Shown here: positions 36,268 through 46,179 of the stretch, in pieces | How the letters are laid out: each line of letters begins with the position of its first letter | Numbering within the stretch: the stretch's first letter is position 1 | The notes under the pieces: model-generated | Database searches by the model: none | Told to the model about the DNA's origin: nothing | Seen by the model: only the letters and a program-made list of their open reading frames with translations | Assembly: GCA_003166865.1 (NCBI GenBank) | Contig: PMUP01000025.1 | Coordinates: 11,549 to 75,548 of the forward strand | Source: Bryobacterales bacterium | GTDB lineage: Bacteria > Acidobacteriota > Terriglobia > Bryobacterales > Bryobacteraceae | Direction: 5' to 3' | DNA: 64,000 bases | Made by a program: the position numbers and the translations under genes

Positions 36268-37343
36268 GGCTCTGCACTGGGCGTCAGCAAATGGCCCGCG
36301 CGTGCCCGGCGCAACCGGACAAAAAGCACGCGCAGAATTGCAAGCAGAGGGACCGAAAGAAACATGCCCAGCACGCCCGCGATCTGATCGCCGGCCAGTA
36401 CGCCAAACAGCACCAGCATCGGATTGAGGCGCACGCCTTTGCTCATCAGGTATGGCGACAAAAAGTAGTCTTGCACCAGCCGGTACAGCAGCCAGAAGAT
36501 TACGTACAGCCACACGTGATTGTAGCCGCTCAGACTGGTTACCAGCAGCACGATCAGGCCCGCGGCCGCCGGTCCCACCACGGGTATGAACTCACCCAGT
36601 GCGGCTACGCCCGCCAGCAGGACCGCATAGGGCGCGCCGCTGAAGCCGAGAAAGATGTTGTGAGCGGTGAAGCTTGCCGCGGACAAGAGCACCAGCGCGC
36701 GGATGTATTCGCCGAGCAGGAGATTAATGTCTTCGAGAATGCTTTCCACCACGGGCCGCCGGCGCTTCTCCACCAAGCCCACGACGAATTCATCCCGAAT
36801 GGTTGCGCCGTCTTTCAAAAAGAAAAACGCGAGAATGGGAATCAGGATGAAGTAGAGCGCATACTTCGCGCCGGATACAAGATGCCCGCCGAAGCTCATG
36901 ACGTAAGGCAGAATCTCCTGCCCACTGGTGCTCAATTCACCTTGAATCGTCCGTATAATGTTAGCGCGGGCCGGCTCAATCCAAGTTGGAAGAGGCACGA
37001 TTTGCATCCAGGAGAGGTTTTTCAGCAGTGCGGGTAGCTGCGTCGCGAGACTGTTGGCCTCGTCAGCCAGCCGTGATCCCAGCGTCAGAGCCAATGTGAT
37101 GATCGCTCCCACCAGCACCAGGTAAACCATCGCCAACGCGATGCGTGGTGAGAATTGGCGAGGTGTGATGCGCTCCACGAAGCCGACCAGCGGTATCAGC
37201 AAATAGGCGAACAGCAGGGCGATGATAAACACCGCGAGCGTTTCGCGGATCGCGTAAGCCGTGGCCACCAGCAAGGCCACCAGAAATACGGTCCAAGCAG
37301 CACCCGCCGCTTTGGCATCGATGCCCAGCATGCAATACAGCAT
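36264..37343 (-). CDS. AI-2E-family transporter
   Basis: The 359-residue membrane protein has about eight hydrophobic segments and the AI-2E family landmarks: FIIALLFAYLLIPLV, a long amphipathic periplasmic region (residues about 90-150), and LGEFIPVVGPAAAGLIVLL with VQDYFLSPYLMSKGVRLNPM. Members export signals or act as Na+/H+ antiporters; the substrate is unknown. ATGs at 37343 and 37331 are both possible. Its stop overlaps the HupE gene start by four bases. Confidence 0.88.
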   Translation of the reverse strand: MLYCMLGIDAKAAGAAWTVFLVALLVATAYAIRETLAVFIIALLFAYLLIPLVGFVERITPRQFSPRIALAMVYLVLVGAIITLALTLGSRLADEANSLATQLPALLKNLSWMQIVPLPTWIEPARANIIRTIQGELSTSGQEILPYVMSFGGHLVSGAKYALYFILIPILAFFFLKDGATIRDEFVVGLVEKRRRPVVESILEDINLLLGEYIRALVLLSAASFTAHNIFLGFSGAPYAVLLAGVAALGEFIPVVGPAAAGLIVLLVTSLSGYNHVWLYVIFWLLYRLVQDYFLSPYLMSKGVRLNPMLVLFGVLAGDQIAGVLGMFLSVPLLAILRVLFVRLRRARAGHLLTPSAEP

Positions 37344-37406
37344 AGCGTGAAGCCCGAGGGTCCGGCGTCGGGTAGTGTCCTGATTTGAATTCAGGATCGC
37401 TACTTG

Positions 37407-37814
37407 TCAGGTCGAAAGCGGTAGACTCCGGAAAAGATCCCGATAATCCGTGAGTGCCAACGCCTCCAGGGCGCATGCTTCCTCAATCGTGAACCAACGG
37501 AACTCGGTATGTTCGTCGCCCAGCAGCACTGGTTCGCCGCCGCTCCATTCAAACACGATGAAGAAATGGTACGCTGCTTCGTCATTTGAGCCTGGCTCGG
37601 GTTTTAGGATGCTTCCCACCGCCGTAAAACGTAGCGGGGTTAAGCCAACTTCCTCTTTGGCCTCGCGGATTAATGCTTGCTCGACTGTCTCGCCGGGCTC
37701 GACATGGCCGCCGATTACGTCCCAGCAGTTTGGGCACACGGCTTTGTGTGGCGCGCGCTTGGCCAGCAAAAGGCGCGTGGCGCGGACAAAAATAGCGCAT
37801 GCACAATGTGTCAT
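37407..37814 (-). CDS. NUDIX hydrolase
   Basis: The 135-residue protein contains a complete Nudix box at about residues 35-57, beginning GGHVEPGETVEQ and ending REAKEEVG, so the divalent-metal pyrophosphohydrolase site is intact. Four Cys in the N-terminal half (THCACAIF, KAVCPNCWDV) include a CPNC pair. It likely cleaves a nucleoside diphosphate derivative, perhaps an oxidised nucleotide. It is monocistronic in this window. Confidence 0.9.
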   Translation of the reverse strand: MTHCACAIFVRATRLLLAKRAPHKAVCPNCWDVIGGHVEPGETVEQALIREAKEEVGLTPLRFTAVGSILKPEPGSNDEAAYHFFIVFEWSGGEPVLLGDEHTEFRWFTIEEACALEALALTDYRDLFRSLPLST

Positions 37815-38007
37815 GTGGCTTCCGCCACGATGGTCATTCTCACCGCGAAGTCACCGATTCCTCAAGCGTCCAGATCCTATCAGAAACATCGGCGGCATGG
37901 CAGGGGAATGCGAAGAGTCTTGTGCAGCCGGACTAAATACCCGAATTCAAACTAGGACATTGCCCGGCGTCGAAGACCAGGAGCGCCACGCTGTTATTCT
38001 TAGAACG

Positions 38008-39600
38008 GTGTCCACCACAAGTACGGGTCAGATGCGGCAGCTCGTGGAAGATCTGCAAACTCTGGAAGACCGTCTGCGCCAAGGCGGCGGGGCCAAGCGC
38101 ACCGAGAAGCAGCATCGCGATGGCAAGCTGACGGCGCGCGAGCGAATCACAAAGCTGCTGGATCCGGGGGCGATGTTCCTGGAAATCGGACTGCTGATCG
38201 CCTACGACCGATACGATGGACAGGCGCCGGCCGCCGGAGTAGTCACCGGTGCGGGCAAGATCGAGGGCCGTCCCGCAATCATCGTGGCCAACGATGCCAC
38301 GGTGAAAGCCGGTGCGTGGTGGCCGGAGACCATCACCAAGATTCTGCGCGCGCAGGAGATCGCGATGCGCAATCGCGTTCCGATCGTTTACCTGGTGGAC
38401 TCGGCCGGAGTGAATCTGCCGTTGCAGGACGGCATCTTTCCCGGTCAGTACGGCGCGGCACGCATCTTCTACTACAATTCGCTGATGCGGCGCAGGCTGC
38501 ATGTGCCACAAATCGCGGCGGTGATGGGCCCATGCATCGCCGGCGGCGCCTATTTGCCCGCTCTGAGCGACGTCATCATCATGGTGGAAGGCACCAGCTT
38601 CATGGGCCTGGGCGGTCCCAATCTCGTAAAGGGCGCGGTGGGACAAGTGATCGATGCGGAGTCGCTCGGCGGCGCGCACATGCACACCACGGTCAGCGGT
38701 GTAGCGCATTTCATGGCCAAGGATGACGCGGCATGTCTGGAACTCATCCGGCAGAGGTTTCGCGCTTTGCCGCCAGGTGCCCAAGCGCTGCAAGGCACGG
38801 CACCGGAAAAACCCGCCGAAGGTTTGTACGACTTGATGCCCGCCGATCACCGGCTGCCGTACAACATCGAGGATGCGATCGCGCGAATATTCGATCGCGA
38901 TGACTACCTGGAGTTTCAGCCGGCGCACGCGCCTGAACTACTGTGCGCGGATGCGAAGCTGTTCGGGCGTAGCGTGGCTGTGGTCGCGAATCGCCGCGGA
39001 TTTCTCAAAACCGAGAGCGGAGCGCGCATCGGCGGAATTGTTTACACCGGGTCGGCGCGCAAAGTGGCGTACTTCGTCGAGAACGCAGAGCGAAATGGCG
39101 TGCCGCTGATCTATCTTCAGGATGTTTCCGGTTTCATGGTGGGGGCGGAGGCCGAGCGCGAGGGAATCATTCGCGCGGGCGCCGAAATGGTGGAGACCAT
39201 GGCGTGCGCCACTGTTCCGAAGATCGTGCTCACGCTCAATCACGCGAGCGGCGCGGGATATTACGCCATGGCCGGCCAGGGCTTCGATCCGAATTTTACC
39301 TTCGGCTGGCCAACCGCGCGCATCGGCGTGATGGAGGGCGATTCGGCGGTGCAAGCGATTCATGGCCCCGAGCTTGAAAGGCTGAAAGCCCAGAGCCAAG
39401 CGGTTCCGGACGATCTCAAGGAACGGATCGAACAAACACGCGCGGACTACGATCGCTGGCTGGACGCGCGCTACGCCGCGGCGCGCGGGCACGTGGATGC
39501 GCTGATCGATCCGCTGGAAACCCGGCGAGTGCTGGCCTTCGCACTGGAAATTTCGACCGCGCACGATCACCGCGAGCACTTGGCGTTGGAGACTTTGTAG
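38008..39600 (+). CDS. acyl-CoA carboxylase carboxyltransferase (beta) subunit
   Basis: The 530-residue subunit transfers carboxyl from biotin to an acyl-CoA. Crotonase-fold signatures include DGKLTARERITKLLDPG, GPCIAGGAYLPALSD, FMGLGGPNLVKGAVGQ, NRRGFLKTESGARIGG and NHASGAGYYAMAGQGF. The pattern resembles methylcrotonyl- or geranyl-CoA carboxylase beta subunits. The GTG at 38008 matches the usual N-terminal length; an ATG at 38032 is an alternative. The two AtuA-like genes follow (gap 16 bases), which points to an acyclic-terpene or branched acyl-CoA pathway. Biotin carboxylase and carrier come from the opposite strand. Confidence 0.88.
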   Translation: MSTTSTGQMRQLVEDLQTLEDRLRQGGGAKRTEKQHRDGKLTARERITKLLDPGAMFLEIGLLIAYDRYDGQAPAAGVVTGAGKIEGRPAIIVANDATVKAGAWWPETITKILRAQEIAMRNRVPIVYLVDSAGVNLPLQDGIFPGQYGAARIFYYNSLMRRRLHVPQIAAVMGPCIAGGAYLPALSDVIIMVEGTSFMGLGGPNLVKGAVGQVIDAESLGGAHMHTTVSGVAHFMAKDDAACLELIRQRFRALPPGAQALQGTAPEKPAEGLYDLMPADHRLPYNIEDAIARIFDRDDYLEFQPAHAPELLCADAKLFGRSVAVVANRRGFLKTESGARIGGIVYTGSARKVAYFVENAERNGVPLIYLQDVSGFMVGAEAEREGIIRAGAEMVETMACATVPKIVLTLNHASGAGYYAMAGQGFDPNFTFGWPTARIGVMEGDSAVQAIHGPELERLKAQSQAVPDDLKERIEQTRADYDRWLDARYAAARGHVDALIDPLETRRVLAFALEISTAHDHREHLALETL

Positions 39601-39616
39601 GGAGACTCTGTAGACG

Positions 39617-40951
39617 ATGATCCGAATCGCGAATGGGCAAGGCTTCTGGGGCGATTGGCTGGAAGCGCCCGTGCGGCTGGTTGAGCAGGGGCCGATTGAT
39701 TATCTCGCGCTCGATTATTTGGCCGAGATCACCATGTCGATTCTCCAGAAACAGAAGGAGGCCGATCCGAGTCTCGGCTACGCGCGCGATTTCCCGCCGT
39801 TGATTGCGCGCATCCAGCGGCGGCTTCGGGAGCGCGAGATCAAGGTGATCGCGAATGCCGGCGGCGTAAATCCGATTGCCTGCGCGCTGGAAGTGCGGCG
39901 CGTGGCGCCTTCGCTCAAGGTGGCCGTTGTGCTGGGCGATGATGTGTCCGGAAGATTGGACGAGTTTCTGGCGGCTGGGCACGCGATGAAGAACATGGAT
40001 ACCGGCGAACCGCTGAGTACGATTCGCGATCGCATCTTGAGCGCGAATGCGTACATTGGGGCTTTCCCGCTGGCTGAAGCTTTGGAGGCTGGGGCCGATG
40101 TGGTGATCGCGGGACGCTGCACCGATACCGCGCTGTCTCTTGCTCCCATGATTCATCGCTTTGGCTGGAAGCCGGAGGAGTGGGATAAACTCGCGGCTGG
40201 AACAATTGCCGGACATATTGTCGAGTGTGGAGCTCAATGCACCGGCGGCAACTGCCAAGTCGACTGGCAGAGCATTCCGGACATGGCGAACATCGGCTAT
40301 CCAATCATCGAGGCCGAACCCGACGGCAGATTCAACATCACCAAGCATGAAGGCACGGGCGGGCGCGTGTCCGTCGACGTGGTGAAAGAGCAACTGCTCT
40401 ACGAGTTGGGCGATCCGAAGAATTACATCACGCCCGATTGCGTGGCCGATTTCACCAGCATCCAGCTAAAAGACGCTGGACCGGATCGGGTTCAGGTGTC
40501 GGACATCCGCGGCGGTCCGCGCCCGGAGATGTTGAAGCTTTCCATCGCCTATTCGTACGGATGGAAGGCGATCGGAACGCTGGTGTATAGCGCGCCGCAA
40601 GCTCTCGAAAAATCCAAAGCGGCCGATCGGATTGTGCGCGAGCGGCTGGATCAGCTCGGGCTGAAGTTCGAAGAGATCTACACCGAATTCTTCGGCGTGA
40701 ATGCGTGCCACGGGCCGGTGGCCGTTCCGAATCCCGATCCGCCCGAGGTGCAGGTCCGAATTGGAGTGCGTGGGCAAGACCGGAAAGCTGTCGATCGCTT
40801 TACCCGTGAATTGATTCCGCTGGTGCTCAGCGGTCCGCCAACAGGCACAGGTTTCGGGGACGGCCGGCCGCCGGTGCGCGAGGTTGTGGCATACTGGCCC
40901 GCTCTGATTCCGCGCGAACTGATCCAGACCTCGGTAGAGGTGGTGGAATGA
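39617..40951 (+). CDS. AtuA-family (DUF1446) protein, N-terminal part of the classical AtuA
   Basis: The 444-residue protein covers the DUF1446/AtuA catalytic-like region: [58 protein letters not shown] and [20 protein letters not shown]. AtuA is required for acyclic terpene utilisation in Pseudomonas, but its reaction is unproven. Here the protein ends before the small C-terminal domain, which is a separate gene that overlaps as ATGA. Confidence 0.85.
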   Translation: MIRIANGQGFWGDWLEAPVRLVEQGPIDYLALDYLAEITMSILQKQKEADPSLGYARDFPPLIARIQRRLREREIKVIANAGGVNPIACALEVRRVAPSLKVAVVLGDDVSGRLDEFLAAGHAMKNMDTGEPLSTIRDRILSANAYIGAFPLAEALEAGADVVIAGRCTDTALSLAPMIHRFGWKPEEWDKLAAGTIAGHIVECGAQCTGGNCQVDWQSIPDMANIGYPIIEAEPDGRFNITKHEGTGGRVSVDVVKEQLLYELGDPKNYITPDCVADFTSIQLKDAGPDRVQVSDIRGGPRPEMLKLSIAYSYGWKAIGTLVYSAPQALEKSKAADRIVRERLDQLGLKFEEIYTEFFGVNACHGPVAVPNPDPPEVQVRIGVRGQDRKAVDRFTRELIPLVLSGPPTGTGFGDGRPPVREVVAYWPALIPRELIQTSVEVVE

Positions 40952-41280
40952 AAATCCCGCTCTCGCGCATCGCGCACGCCCGCTCCGGCGATAAGGGCGA
41001 CACGTCTAATATTGGCGTCATCGCATTCGATCCGCGTCATTATCCCGTGTTGGCGCGCGAAGTGACTTCCAAACGCGTCAAACAATTCTTTGGCGAAATG
41101 GTGAAGGGTCAAGTGGAGCGCTACGAGCTGCCGAATCTCGGCGCCTTGAATTTTCTGTTGCACGATGCACTGGGCGGAGGCGGGACTTTGTCTTTGCGAA
41201 TCGACGCGCAGGGCAAGACCCTTGGCGCCGCGCTATTACGCCTGGAAATCGAAGTTAGCGAGAGCGAGCTCGCGAGCTAA
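40948..41280 (+). CDS. AtuA C-terminal domain as a separate small protein
   Basis: The 110-residue product ([37 protein letters not shown], and a GGGGTLSL stretch) matches the C-terminal domain that ends full-length AtuA. Its ATG overlaps the preceding stop as ATGA, so the two halves are made coupled and likely assemble. The 3' end overlaps the convergent accC gene by 26 bases. Confidence 0.85.
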   Translation: MKIPLSRIAHARSGDKGDTSNIGVIAFDPRHYPVLAREVTSKRVKQFFGEMVKGQVERYELPNLGALNFLLHDALGGGGTLSLRIDAQGKTLGAALLRLEIEVSESELAS

Positions 41281-42601
41281 GAAACGACGTATCGAATTGG
41301 CCCGAGATGAAGTCGGGATCCTGCATGATGCGTTGATGCAGAGGGATGGTGGTGTAGATGCCTTCCACCACGAACATGTCCAGCGCGCGGCGCATACGGG
41401 CGATTGCTTCTGTCCGATCGTGTCCGTATGCGATCAATTTGGCGACCAATGAATCGTAGAAGGGCGGAATCACGTAATCGGTATAGGCCGCGGTATCCAC
41501 GCGAATGCCGACGTCGCCCGGTAGATTCAGCGCGGTGATCCGGCCGGGTGATGGCGCGAACGTCTCGGGATTCTCGGCGTTGATCCGGCACTCGATCGCA
41601 TGGCCCCGGACCGTGACCGGCTGCCGGATGATTTCAGGGAGCTTGTAGCCCGCTGCGATCAGAATCTGGCTCTTCACCAGATCGATTCCGGTGATCGCCT
41701 CCGTTACCGGATGTTCCACTTGAATGCGCGCGTTCACTTCGATGAAGTAGAGATTGCCAGTGCGATCCATCAGGAATTCGATGGTGCCTGCGTTGGTGTA
41801 GCCAATCTTCGTCATGGCCGCGCACAGCCGTGCTCGCATCTTCTCGCGAAGCTCCCCGCTCACGGCCGGCGATGGCGCTTCTTCGAGCAGCTTCTGATGC
41901 CGCCGCTGAATGGAGCAATCGCGCTCGCCCAGAATCTCGACACTGCCGTGCTCGTCGGCCAGCACCTGAAACTCGATGTGCCGCGGCGACTCAACCAGCT
42001 TCTCCATGTAAACGTCTTGCGATGAGAACGCAGCGCCGGCTTCCTGCTGCGCTTGCGTCAACAATGATGGCAACTCGGAGGCCTCATGAACCATGCGCAT
42101 ACCGCGCCCGCCGCCACCGGCCGACGCTTTTAGCATCACCGGATATCCAATGCGGGCGGCCGTCTCCAGGCCCTCCTCCGCGCTCTGAAGAATTCCATCC
42201 GATCCGGGCAGGATAGGAACACCGCACTCTGCCATCGCGGCGCGCGCATGCTGCTTCAATCCCATGGCGCGGGTGACGGCGGGCTTCGGTCCGATAAATT
42301 TGATTTCCGACGCCTCGCACACTTCGGCGAAATCCGCGTTTTCACTCAAGAATCCGTAGCCGGGATGAATGGCATCGACGTTCGTGATTTCGGCCGCGCT
42401 GATCACCGAAGGAATGTCGAGATAACTGCGCGAGCTTTTGGCGGGACCAATGCAGATGGCCTCATCGGCAAATCGCACGTGCAGGCTGTGGCGATCGGCC
42501 TCCGAGTAAACGGCCACCGTCTTGATGCCCAGATCCTTGCAGGCGCAGATGATGCGAACGGCGATTTCGCCTCGATTGGCGATCAGGATTTTCTGGAACA
42601 T
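41255..42601 (-). CDS. accC: biotin carboxylase subunit
   Basis: The 448-residue ATP-grasp enzyme carboxylates biotin on its carrier. It starts [17 protein letters not shown], has ATP-binding Gly-rich [14 protein letters not shown], catalytic [16 protein letters not shown] and [15 protein letters not shown]. Most biotin carboxylases have N-T-R where this has N-A-R; the variant is tolerated in the family. It follows accB by 29 bases. It may serve both fatty-acid synthesis and the carboxyltransferase encoded convergently. Confidence 0.93.
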   Translation of the reverse strand: MFQKILIANRGEIAVRIICACKDLGIKTVAVYSEADRHSLHVRFADEAICIGPAKSSRSYLDIPSVISAAEITNVDAIHPGYGFLSENADFAEVCEASEIKFIGPKPAVTRAMGLKQHARAAMAECGVPILPGSDGILQSAEEGLETAARIGYPVMLKASAGGGGRGMRMVHEASELPSLLTQAQQEAGAAFSSQDVYMEKLVESPRHIEFQVLADEHGSVEILGERDCSIQRRHQKLLEEAPSPAVSGELREKMRARLCAAMTKIGYTNAGTIEFLMDRTGNLYFIEVNARIQVEHPVTEAITGIDLVKSQILIAAGYKLPEIIRQPVTVRGHAIECRINAENPETFAPSPGRITALNLPGDVGIRVDTAAYTDYVIPPFYDSLVAKLIAYGHDRTEAIARMRRALDMFVVEGIYTTIPLHQRIMQDPDFISGQFDTSFLSSRARSR

Positions 42602-42606
42602 ATCAC

Positions 42607-42634
42607 CTGGGACACATCAACTGGGACACATCAA
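42607..42634. repeat. 14-bp tandem duplication between accB and accC
   Basis: The unit ctgggacacatcaa occurs twice head-to-tail, reaching into the accB stop codon. It looks like a small replication-slippage duplication; any effect on accC translation is unknown. Confidence 0.6.
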
Positions 42635-43074
42635 TGTGGACGAATGGCGAACAGGGCCTCTCCGTACTCCACCGGGCGGCCACTTTCCATCAGTTTGGCC
42701 ACCACGGTTCCGGCAACTTCCGACTCGATTTCGTTCATGAGCTTCATCGATTCGATGATGCACATCACTTGCCCAGGTTCCACTGCATCCCCCACCTTCA
42801 CGAACGGCGGGTCGCCGGGCTTAGGCGATTCGTAATACGTTCCAACGATCGGCGACTTGACAATGTGCTCGCTCGCGTTGGGCGCTGCCGTGGCACCCGG
42901 TTGCCCTGTCTCCACGAGTGTCGTCGCCTTGGCGTCGGCCGAAGCCGCGATCTCCTGCTTGGGTTCCAGCGTGCGCCGGATGCGGACGCGGTCCTCGCCA
43001 CGCTCGATCTCCAGCTCAGCGATGCCGCTTTCGATCACCAACTGTATCAGCTCTTTGATCTCGTCGTTCGACAT
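42631..43074 (-). CDS. accB: biotin carboxyl carrier protein of acetyl-CoA carboxylase
   Basis: The 147-residue carrier has an acidic helical start (MSNDEIKELIQLVIESGIAELEIE in the AccB style), an Ala/Pro-rich linker (about 50-70), and a C-terminal lipoyl-type domain with the biotinylated Lys in CIIESMKLMNEIE. It carries carboxybiotin between AccC and the carboxyltransferase. It is the gene before accC in the usual accB-accC order and follows the M24 peptidase by one base. Confidence 0.93.
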   Translation of the reverse strand: MSNDEIKELIQLVIESGIAELEIERGEDRVRIRRTLEPKQEIAASADAKATTLVETGQPGATAAPNASEHIVKSPIVGTYYESPKPGDPPFVKVGDAVEPGQVMCIIESMKLMNEIESEVAGTVVAKLMESGRPVEYGEALFAIRPH

Positions 43075-43075
43075 T

Positions 43076-44140
43076 CTAGAGAAGTCTTAGCTCCTTGGAA
43101 GTGGGCGTGAGAACTTCGCAGCCATTCTTGGTTACCAACACAGTGTCTTCGATGCGAATGCCTCCGAAATCGCGGATGTAGGCGCCCGGCTCAATTGTTA
43201 TAGCCATGCCGGGTTCGAGTTTCGTTTTGTCGCGGCGGCCCAGACGCGGCCCTTCGTGAATCTCAAGCCCCAAGCCGTGGCCCGTGGAGTGCACGAACTC
43301 TTTTCCCAGGCCTTCGGTTTCAAGCACGCGGCGAGCCGCGCGATCCACTTGCGCAGCGGTGATTCCCGGGCGCACCGCGTCAATGGCCGCGAGTTGAGCT
43401 TTCAACACCGCGTTGTACATCCCGCGCACGCGGCGGCTAGGCCGGCCAAAGAACAATACGCGCGTCATGTCGCTCATGTAGCCGTCCTGGCACGCGCCCA
43501 TATCAATTAATAGTAATTCATCGTTCGCGAGCTTCCGCGCGGTGGGCTGCGCGTGCGGCAGCGCCGATCGCGATCCGATGGCAACGATGGTTTCGAATGC
43601 GGCCTTTTCAGCTCCGAGCCGCCGCATCTGGTATTCGAGCTCCGCGGCAATCGCGGATTCCGGGGCGCCCAGCCGGATGGACCGCGTGGCTTTTTCGAAC
43701 GCCTCGGAGTTTGTCAGCACGCTGCGGCGAATCTGCGCGATCTCGCCCGAGGACTTGATCATTCGAAATTTTTCGACCACCGGGCCGATCGGCTTGAGCC
43801 TCACGCCCTTGGGCAGCGATTCGCCAAGCCGCTGATGCATTTCGTACAGCATCCGCGAGGCTTCAAACCCCATGCGCTTCCAGCGGCGCTTACGAATCGT
43901 TTGGACCGCCGCTTGATCGAGTGGAGTCTTGGTGACGGTCTTGACTTCGCACCTACATTCTTCCGCGGCCTGAATGGTGAAGCGCGGATCGGTGAACAGC
44001 GTTTGTGAATCGGGCGTGAGCAGCAGCAGGCCGTTGTCTCCCGTGAAGCCGCTCAAGTAGCGAACATTCGGAGGCGACGAGACGAGTAGCGCATCGATCT
44101 TCAGCTCGGCAAATGGAATGGCTGCGCGATCAGCTAACAC
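43076..44140 (-). CDS. M24-family Xaa-Pro aminopeptidase
   Basis: The 354-residue enzyme has a creatinase-type N-domain (residues 1-130) and a pita-bread metallopeptidase domain. Metal ligands fit Asp in LIDMGACQDGYMSDMTR, His in STGHGLGLEIHEG, Glu in ITIEPGAYI and Glu in GGIRIEDTVLV. It removes N-terminal residues ahead of Pro. The start is GTG at 44140, overlapping the quinone reductase by 11 bases. A gene of this type before accB-accC is a common arrangement in bacteria. Confidence 0.9.
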   Translation of the reverse strand: MLADRAAIPFAELKIDALLVSSPPNVRYLSGFTGDNGLLLLTPDSQTLFTDPRFTIQAAEECRCEVKTVTKTPLDQAAVQTIRKRRWKRMGFEASRMLYEMHQRLGESLPKGVRLKPIGPVVEKFRMIKSSGEIAQIRRSVLTNSEAFEKATRSIRLGAPESAIAAELEYQMRRLGAEKAAFETIVAIGSRSALPHAQPTARKLANDELLLIDMGACQDGYMSDMTRVLFFGRPSRRVRGMYNAVLKAQLAAIDAVRPGITAAQVDRAARRVLETEGLGKEFVHSTGHGLGLEIHEGPRLGRRDKTKLEPGMAITIEPGAYIRDFGGIRIEDTVLVTKNGCEVLTPTSKELRLL

Positions 44141-45083
44141 TGAGCAGCAGCTTTCCGGTGGTCTTGCGGCTTTCCAGATCGCGATGCGCTTCGGCGGCGT
44201 CCGCGAGTGGATAGACCTTGTGGATGTGCAGCCTCAGTTTGCCTTGGCCGATCCAATTCAGGACATCGTTGGCGCGCCAATCCAGCTCGTCGGCAGTGGA
44301 GGAATAGTTCGCGAGCGAAGGACGGGTCAGATACAGCGAACCCTTCTGGCTCAGAATGAGGGGAGCAAAATCCGGCACCGGTCCGCTGGCATTGCCAAAG
44401 CTCACCATCATGCCGCGCGGGCGCAGGCAATCGAGGCTTTTCATAAAGGTCGACTGGCCGACGGAGTCATAAACTACGTGCATGCCCTTCGCCTTGGCCG
44501 TGAAGTCCTCCTTGGTGTAAATGATCACTTCGTCGGCGCCGCAATCCTTGGCTTGTTTGGCTTTTTCTTCGGTGCCGACGGTTCCGACAACATGCGCGCC
44601 CAGCATCTTCGCCATCTGCACGATCAACCTCCCGGTTCCCCCGGCCGCGGCGTGGATCAGGCACGAATCGCCCGGCTTCAGCGGATAGGTGGAGTGCGTC
44701 AGGTAGTGCGCGGTCATGCCTTGCAGCATCGCTGCCGCCCCAGTTTGAAAATCGACGGAGGCTGGAATCTTCACCAGTTGCCAGGCGGGCACCACTGCGT
44801 ATTCGGCGTAAGAACCGCGCGCCATCGCGTACGCGACGCGATCGCCGGCCGCGACGTTTGTGACATCCGGACCAACAGCTTCCACGGTCCCCGCGCCTTC
44901 ACTGCCCAACACGATCGGCGGCGGAGCCGGATAAACTCCCTTGCGAAAATACACGTCGATGTAATTGACGCCCGACGCGACAATCTTGACGAGTGCCTGG
45001 CCCGCGCCCGGCGAGGGTTTCGGAAGGTCAGCATATTTCAAGTTTTCGACGCCACCCGTCTGTTCAACATAGACTGCCTTCAT
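44130..45083 (-). CDS. quinone oxidoreductase-like (QOR) medium-chain dehydrogenase
   Basis: The 317-residue enzyme has MKAVYVEQTGGVENL at the start, GSEGAGTVEAVGPDV, and the NADPH site HAAAGGTGRLIVQMAKMLGA; no structural-zinc Cys cluster is present, as in zeta-crystallin/QOR. It reduces quinones or enones with NADPH. Its ATG overlaps the stop of the upstream hypothetical gene as ATGA, and its 3' end overlaps the M24 gene, so at least four genes (hypothetical-qor-M24-accBC) run as one unit. Confidence 0.92.
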   Translation of the reverse strand: MKAVYVEQTGGVENLKYADLPKPSPGAGQALVKIVASGVNYIDVYFRKGVYPAPPPIVLGSEGAGTVEAVGPDVTNVAAGDRVAYAMARGSYAEYAVVPAWQLVKIPASVDFQTGAAAMLQGMTAHYLTHSTYPLKPGDSCLIHAAAGGTGRLIVQMAKMLGAHVVGTVGTEEKAKQAKDCGADEVIIYTKEDFTAKAKGMHVVYDSVGQSTFMKSLDCLRPRGMMVSFGNASGPVPDFAPLILSQKGSLYLTRPSLANYSSTADELDWRANDVLNWIGQGKLRLHIHKVYPLADAAEAHRDLESRKTTGKLLLSVS

Positions 45084-45628
45084 AGTGTTCGTAGACTCCT
45101 TCGAAAATGAACAGCGATTGCGTACAAGATCAGGTATAGCAGGCTGAACGGGAATAAGACCACTCGCGCGAGCGTGCGGACGGCTCCCGAGCCGGTAAGA
45201 CCGGCGCGATACAGAATGAAATAGCGGATCTGAGCGAGATGCCCGTGGTCGAGCCAAAAGTAGTCCCCGTTTTCATTGACCACGAACACCTTGCCGGGAA
45301 GCCGCGCAGCCAGCGCCCATTTCCATTTGGTCATGATGGCCTCGGCGGAGCAAATGATGCCGAGGACGACGTAACCGTTGCCGTCGAGTTCGTCATAGAG
45401 GCGCTGCCGCGAGCGGCTATCGGGATAATCGGTGACGCGATACACCGCGCCCCGATCCAAGCGGAAGTTTTTCGGCACGCCACCGTAGCAGGTGACGAGA
45501 TCGCATGTCATTTGAGGATAATCCCGGTAGAAATACGGCAGCAGATATTCGAATAGCTCGCGGCTGCCGCTTTCGATAAGGAGCACGCGCGAGAACGGCG
45601 GACTGGATCGAGTGAAGAAGTGGCGCAT
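45080..45628 (-). CDS. hypothetical protein with C-terminal membrane segment
   Basis: I do not recognise this 182-residue protein. It opens with a possible Rossmann-like strand (SRVLLIESGSRELFEYLLPYF), includes LVTCYGGVPKNF, GYVVLGIICSAEAIMTKWK and GKVFVVNENGDYFWLD, and ends in a hydrophobic stretch (ARVVLFPFSLLYLILYAIAV) followed by basic residues. That suggests a peripheral membrane protein with a C-terminal anchor, perhaps a glycosyltransferase relative. It overlaps the QOR gene start by four bases. Confidence 0.7.
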   Translation of the reverse strand: MRHFFTRSSPPFSRVLLIESGSRELFEYLLPYFYRDYPQMTCDLVTCYGGVPKNFRLDRGAVYRVTDYPDSRSRQRLYDELDGNGYVVLGIICSAEAIMTKWKWALAARLPGKVFVVNENGDYFWLDHGHLAQIRYFILYRAGLTGSGAVRTLARVVLFPFSLLYLILYAIAVHFRRSLRTL

Positions 45629-45640
45629 CGGCGCGGATGG

Positions 45641-46150
45641 CTAGGTCAGCTCGAAAAATGCGGCCACGGGAGTGGAGAAGCCGGGCAGGGTTGCATCTTC
45701 GATGATCTGATCGGCCTTTGCTCGGTGGATTGAATCGGCAAGGTGGACCATAACGGACCGGGCGTCTGGATAAACAACCCATACTGATTTAGAGCCGTGA
45801 CTTAAATACACGTCAATCTTTTGTCTTAGATGGATCTCAAGGTCGGTCGGCGAAATAACTTCGATAGCCAAATCGGGGGCGCCTTGGATATACGTGTCCC
45901 TGGGGTCCAGGCGGGCGAGAGCCACCACGCTAATGTCAGGCACGAAAACGTTGCCGGGACTGGCAACGAACGCTGTGAGCGGCAGTACCTTCAGGCCAAG
46001 GCTGCGGTTGGCAGAAATATAGGCAAACAGAATCTCCAAAAGGTTATTACGGATGATGTCGTGCTGCGCTGGTGGCGGAGGCTGAGTAGCCTCGGGCATC
46101 GCCAGGAACTGACCGGACGTGAGGAGGGTGGTCGCCGCCATCGCTACCAT
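45641..46150 (-). CDS. Uma2/DUF820-family putative endonuclease
   Basis: The 169-residue protein has the Uma2 fold of the PD-(D/E)XK type: NNLLEILFAYISANRSLG, VPDISVVALARL (acidic metal site), LAIEVISPTDLEIHLRQKID and VWVVYPDARSVMVHL. These are widespread, often multicopy proteins of unknown function in Acidobacteriota and cyanobacteria. ATGs at 46150 and 46141 are both plausible. It follows cimA by 29 bases on the same strand. Confidence 0.82.
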   Translation of the reverse strand: MVAMAATTLLTSGQFLAMPEATQPPPPAQHDIIRNNLLEILFAYISANRSLGLKVLPLTAFVASPGNVFVPDISVVALARLDPRDTYIQGAPDLAIEVISPTDLEIHLRQKIDVYLSHGSKSVWVVYPDARSVMVHLADSIHRAKADQIIEDATLPGFSTPVAAFFELT

Positions 46151-46179
46151 TCTAGCGCGCAGGGCTGAACTGTCGGAGC

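Noticed and set aside
37450-38007. Upstream extension of the carboxyltransferase frame
   Set aside because: It runs antisense through the NUDIX gene and is not family-like; the GTG at 38008 gives the usual length.
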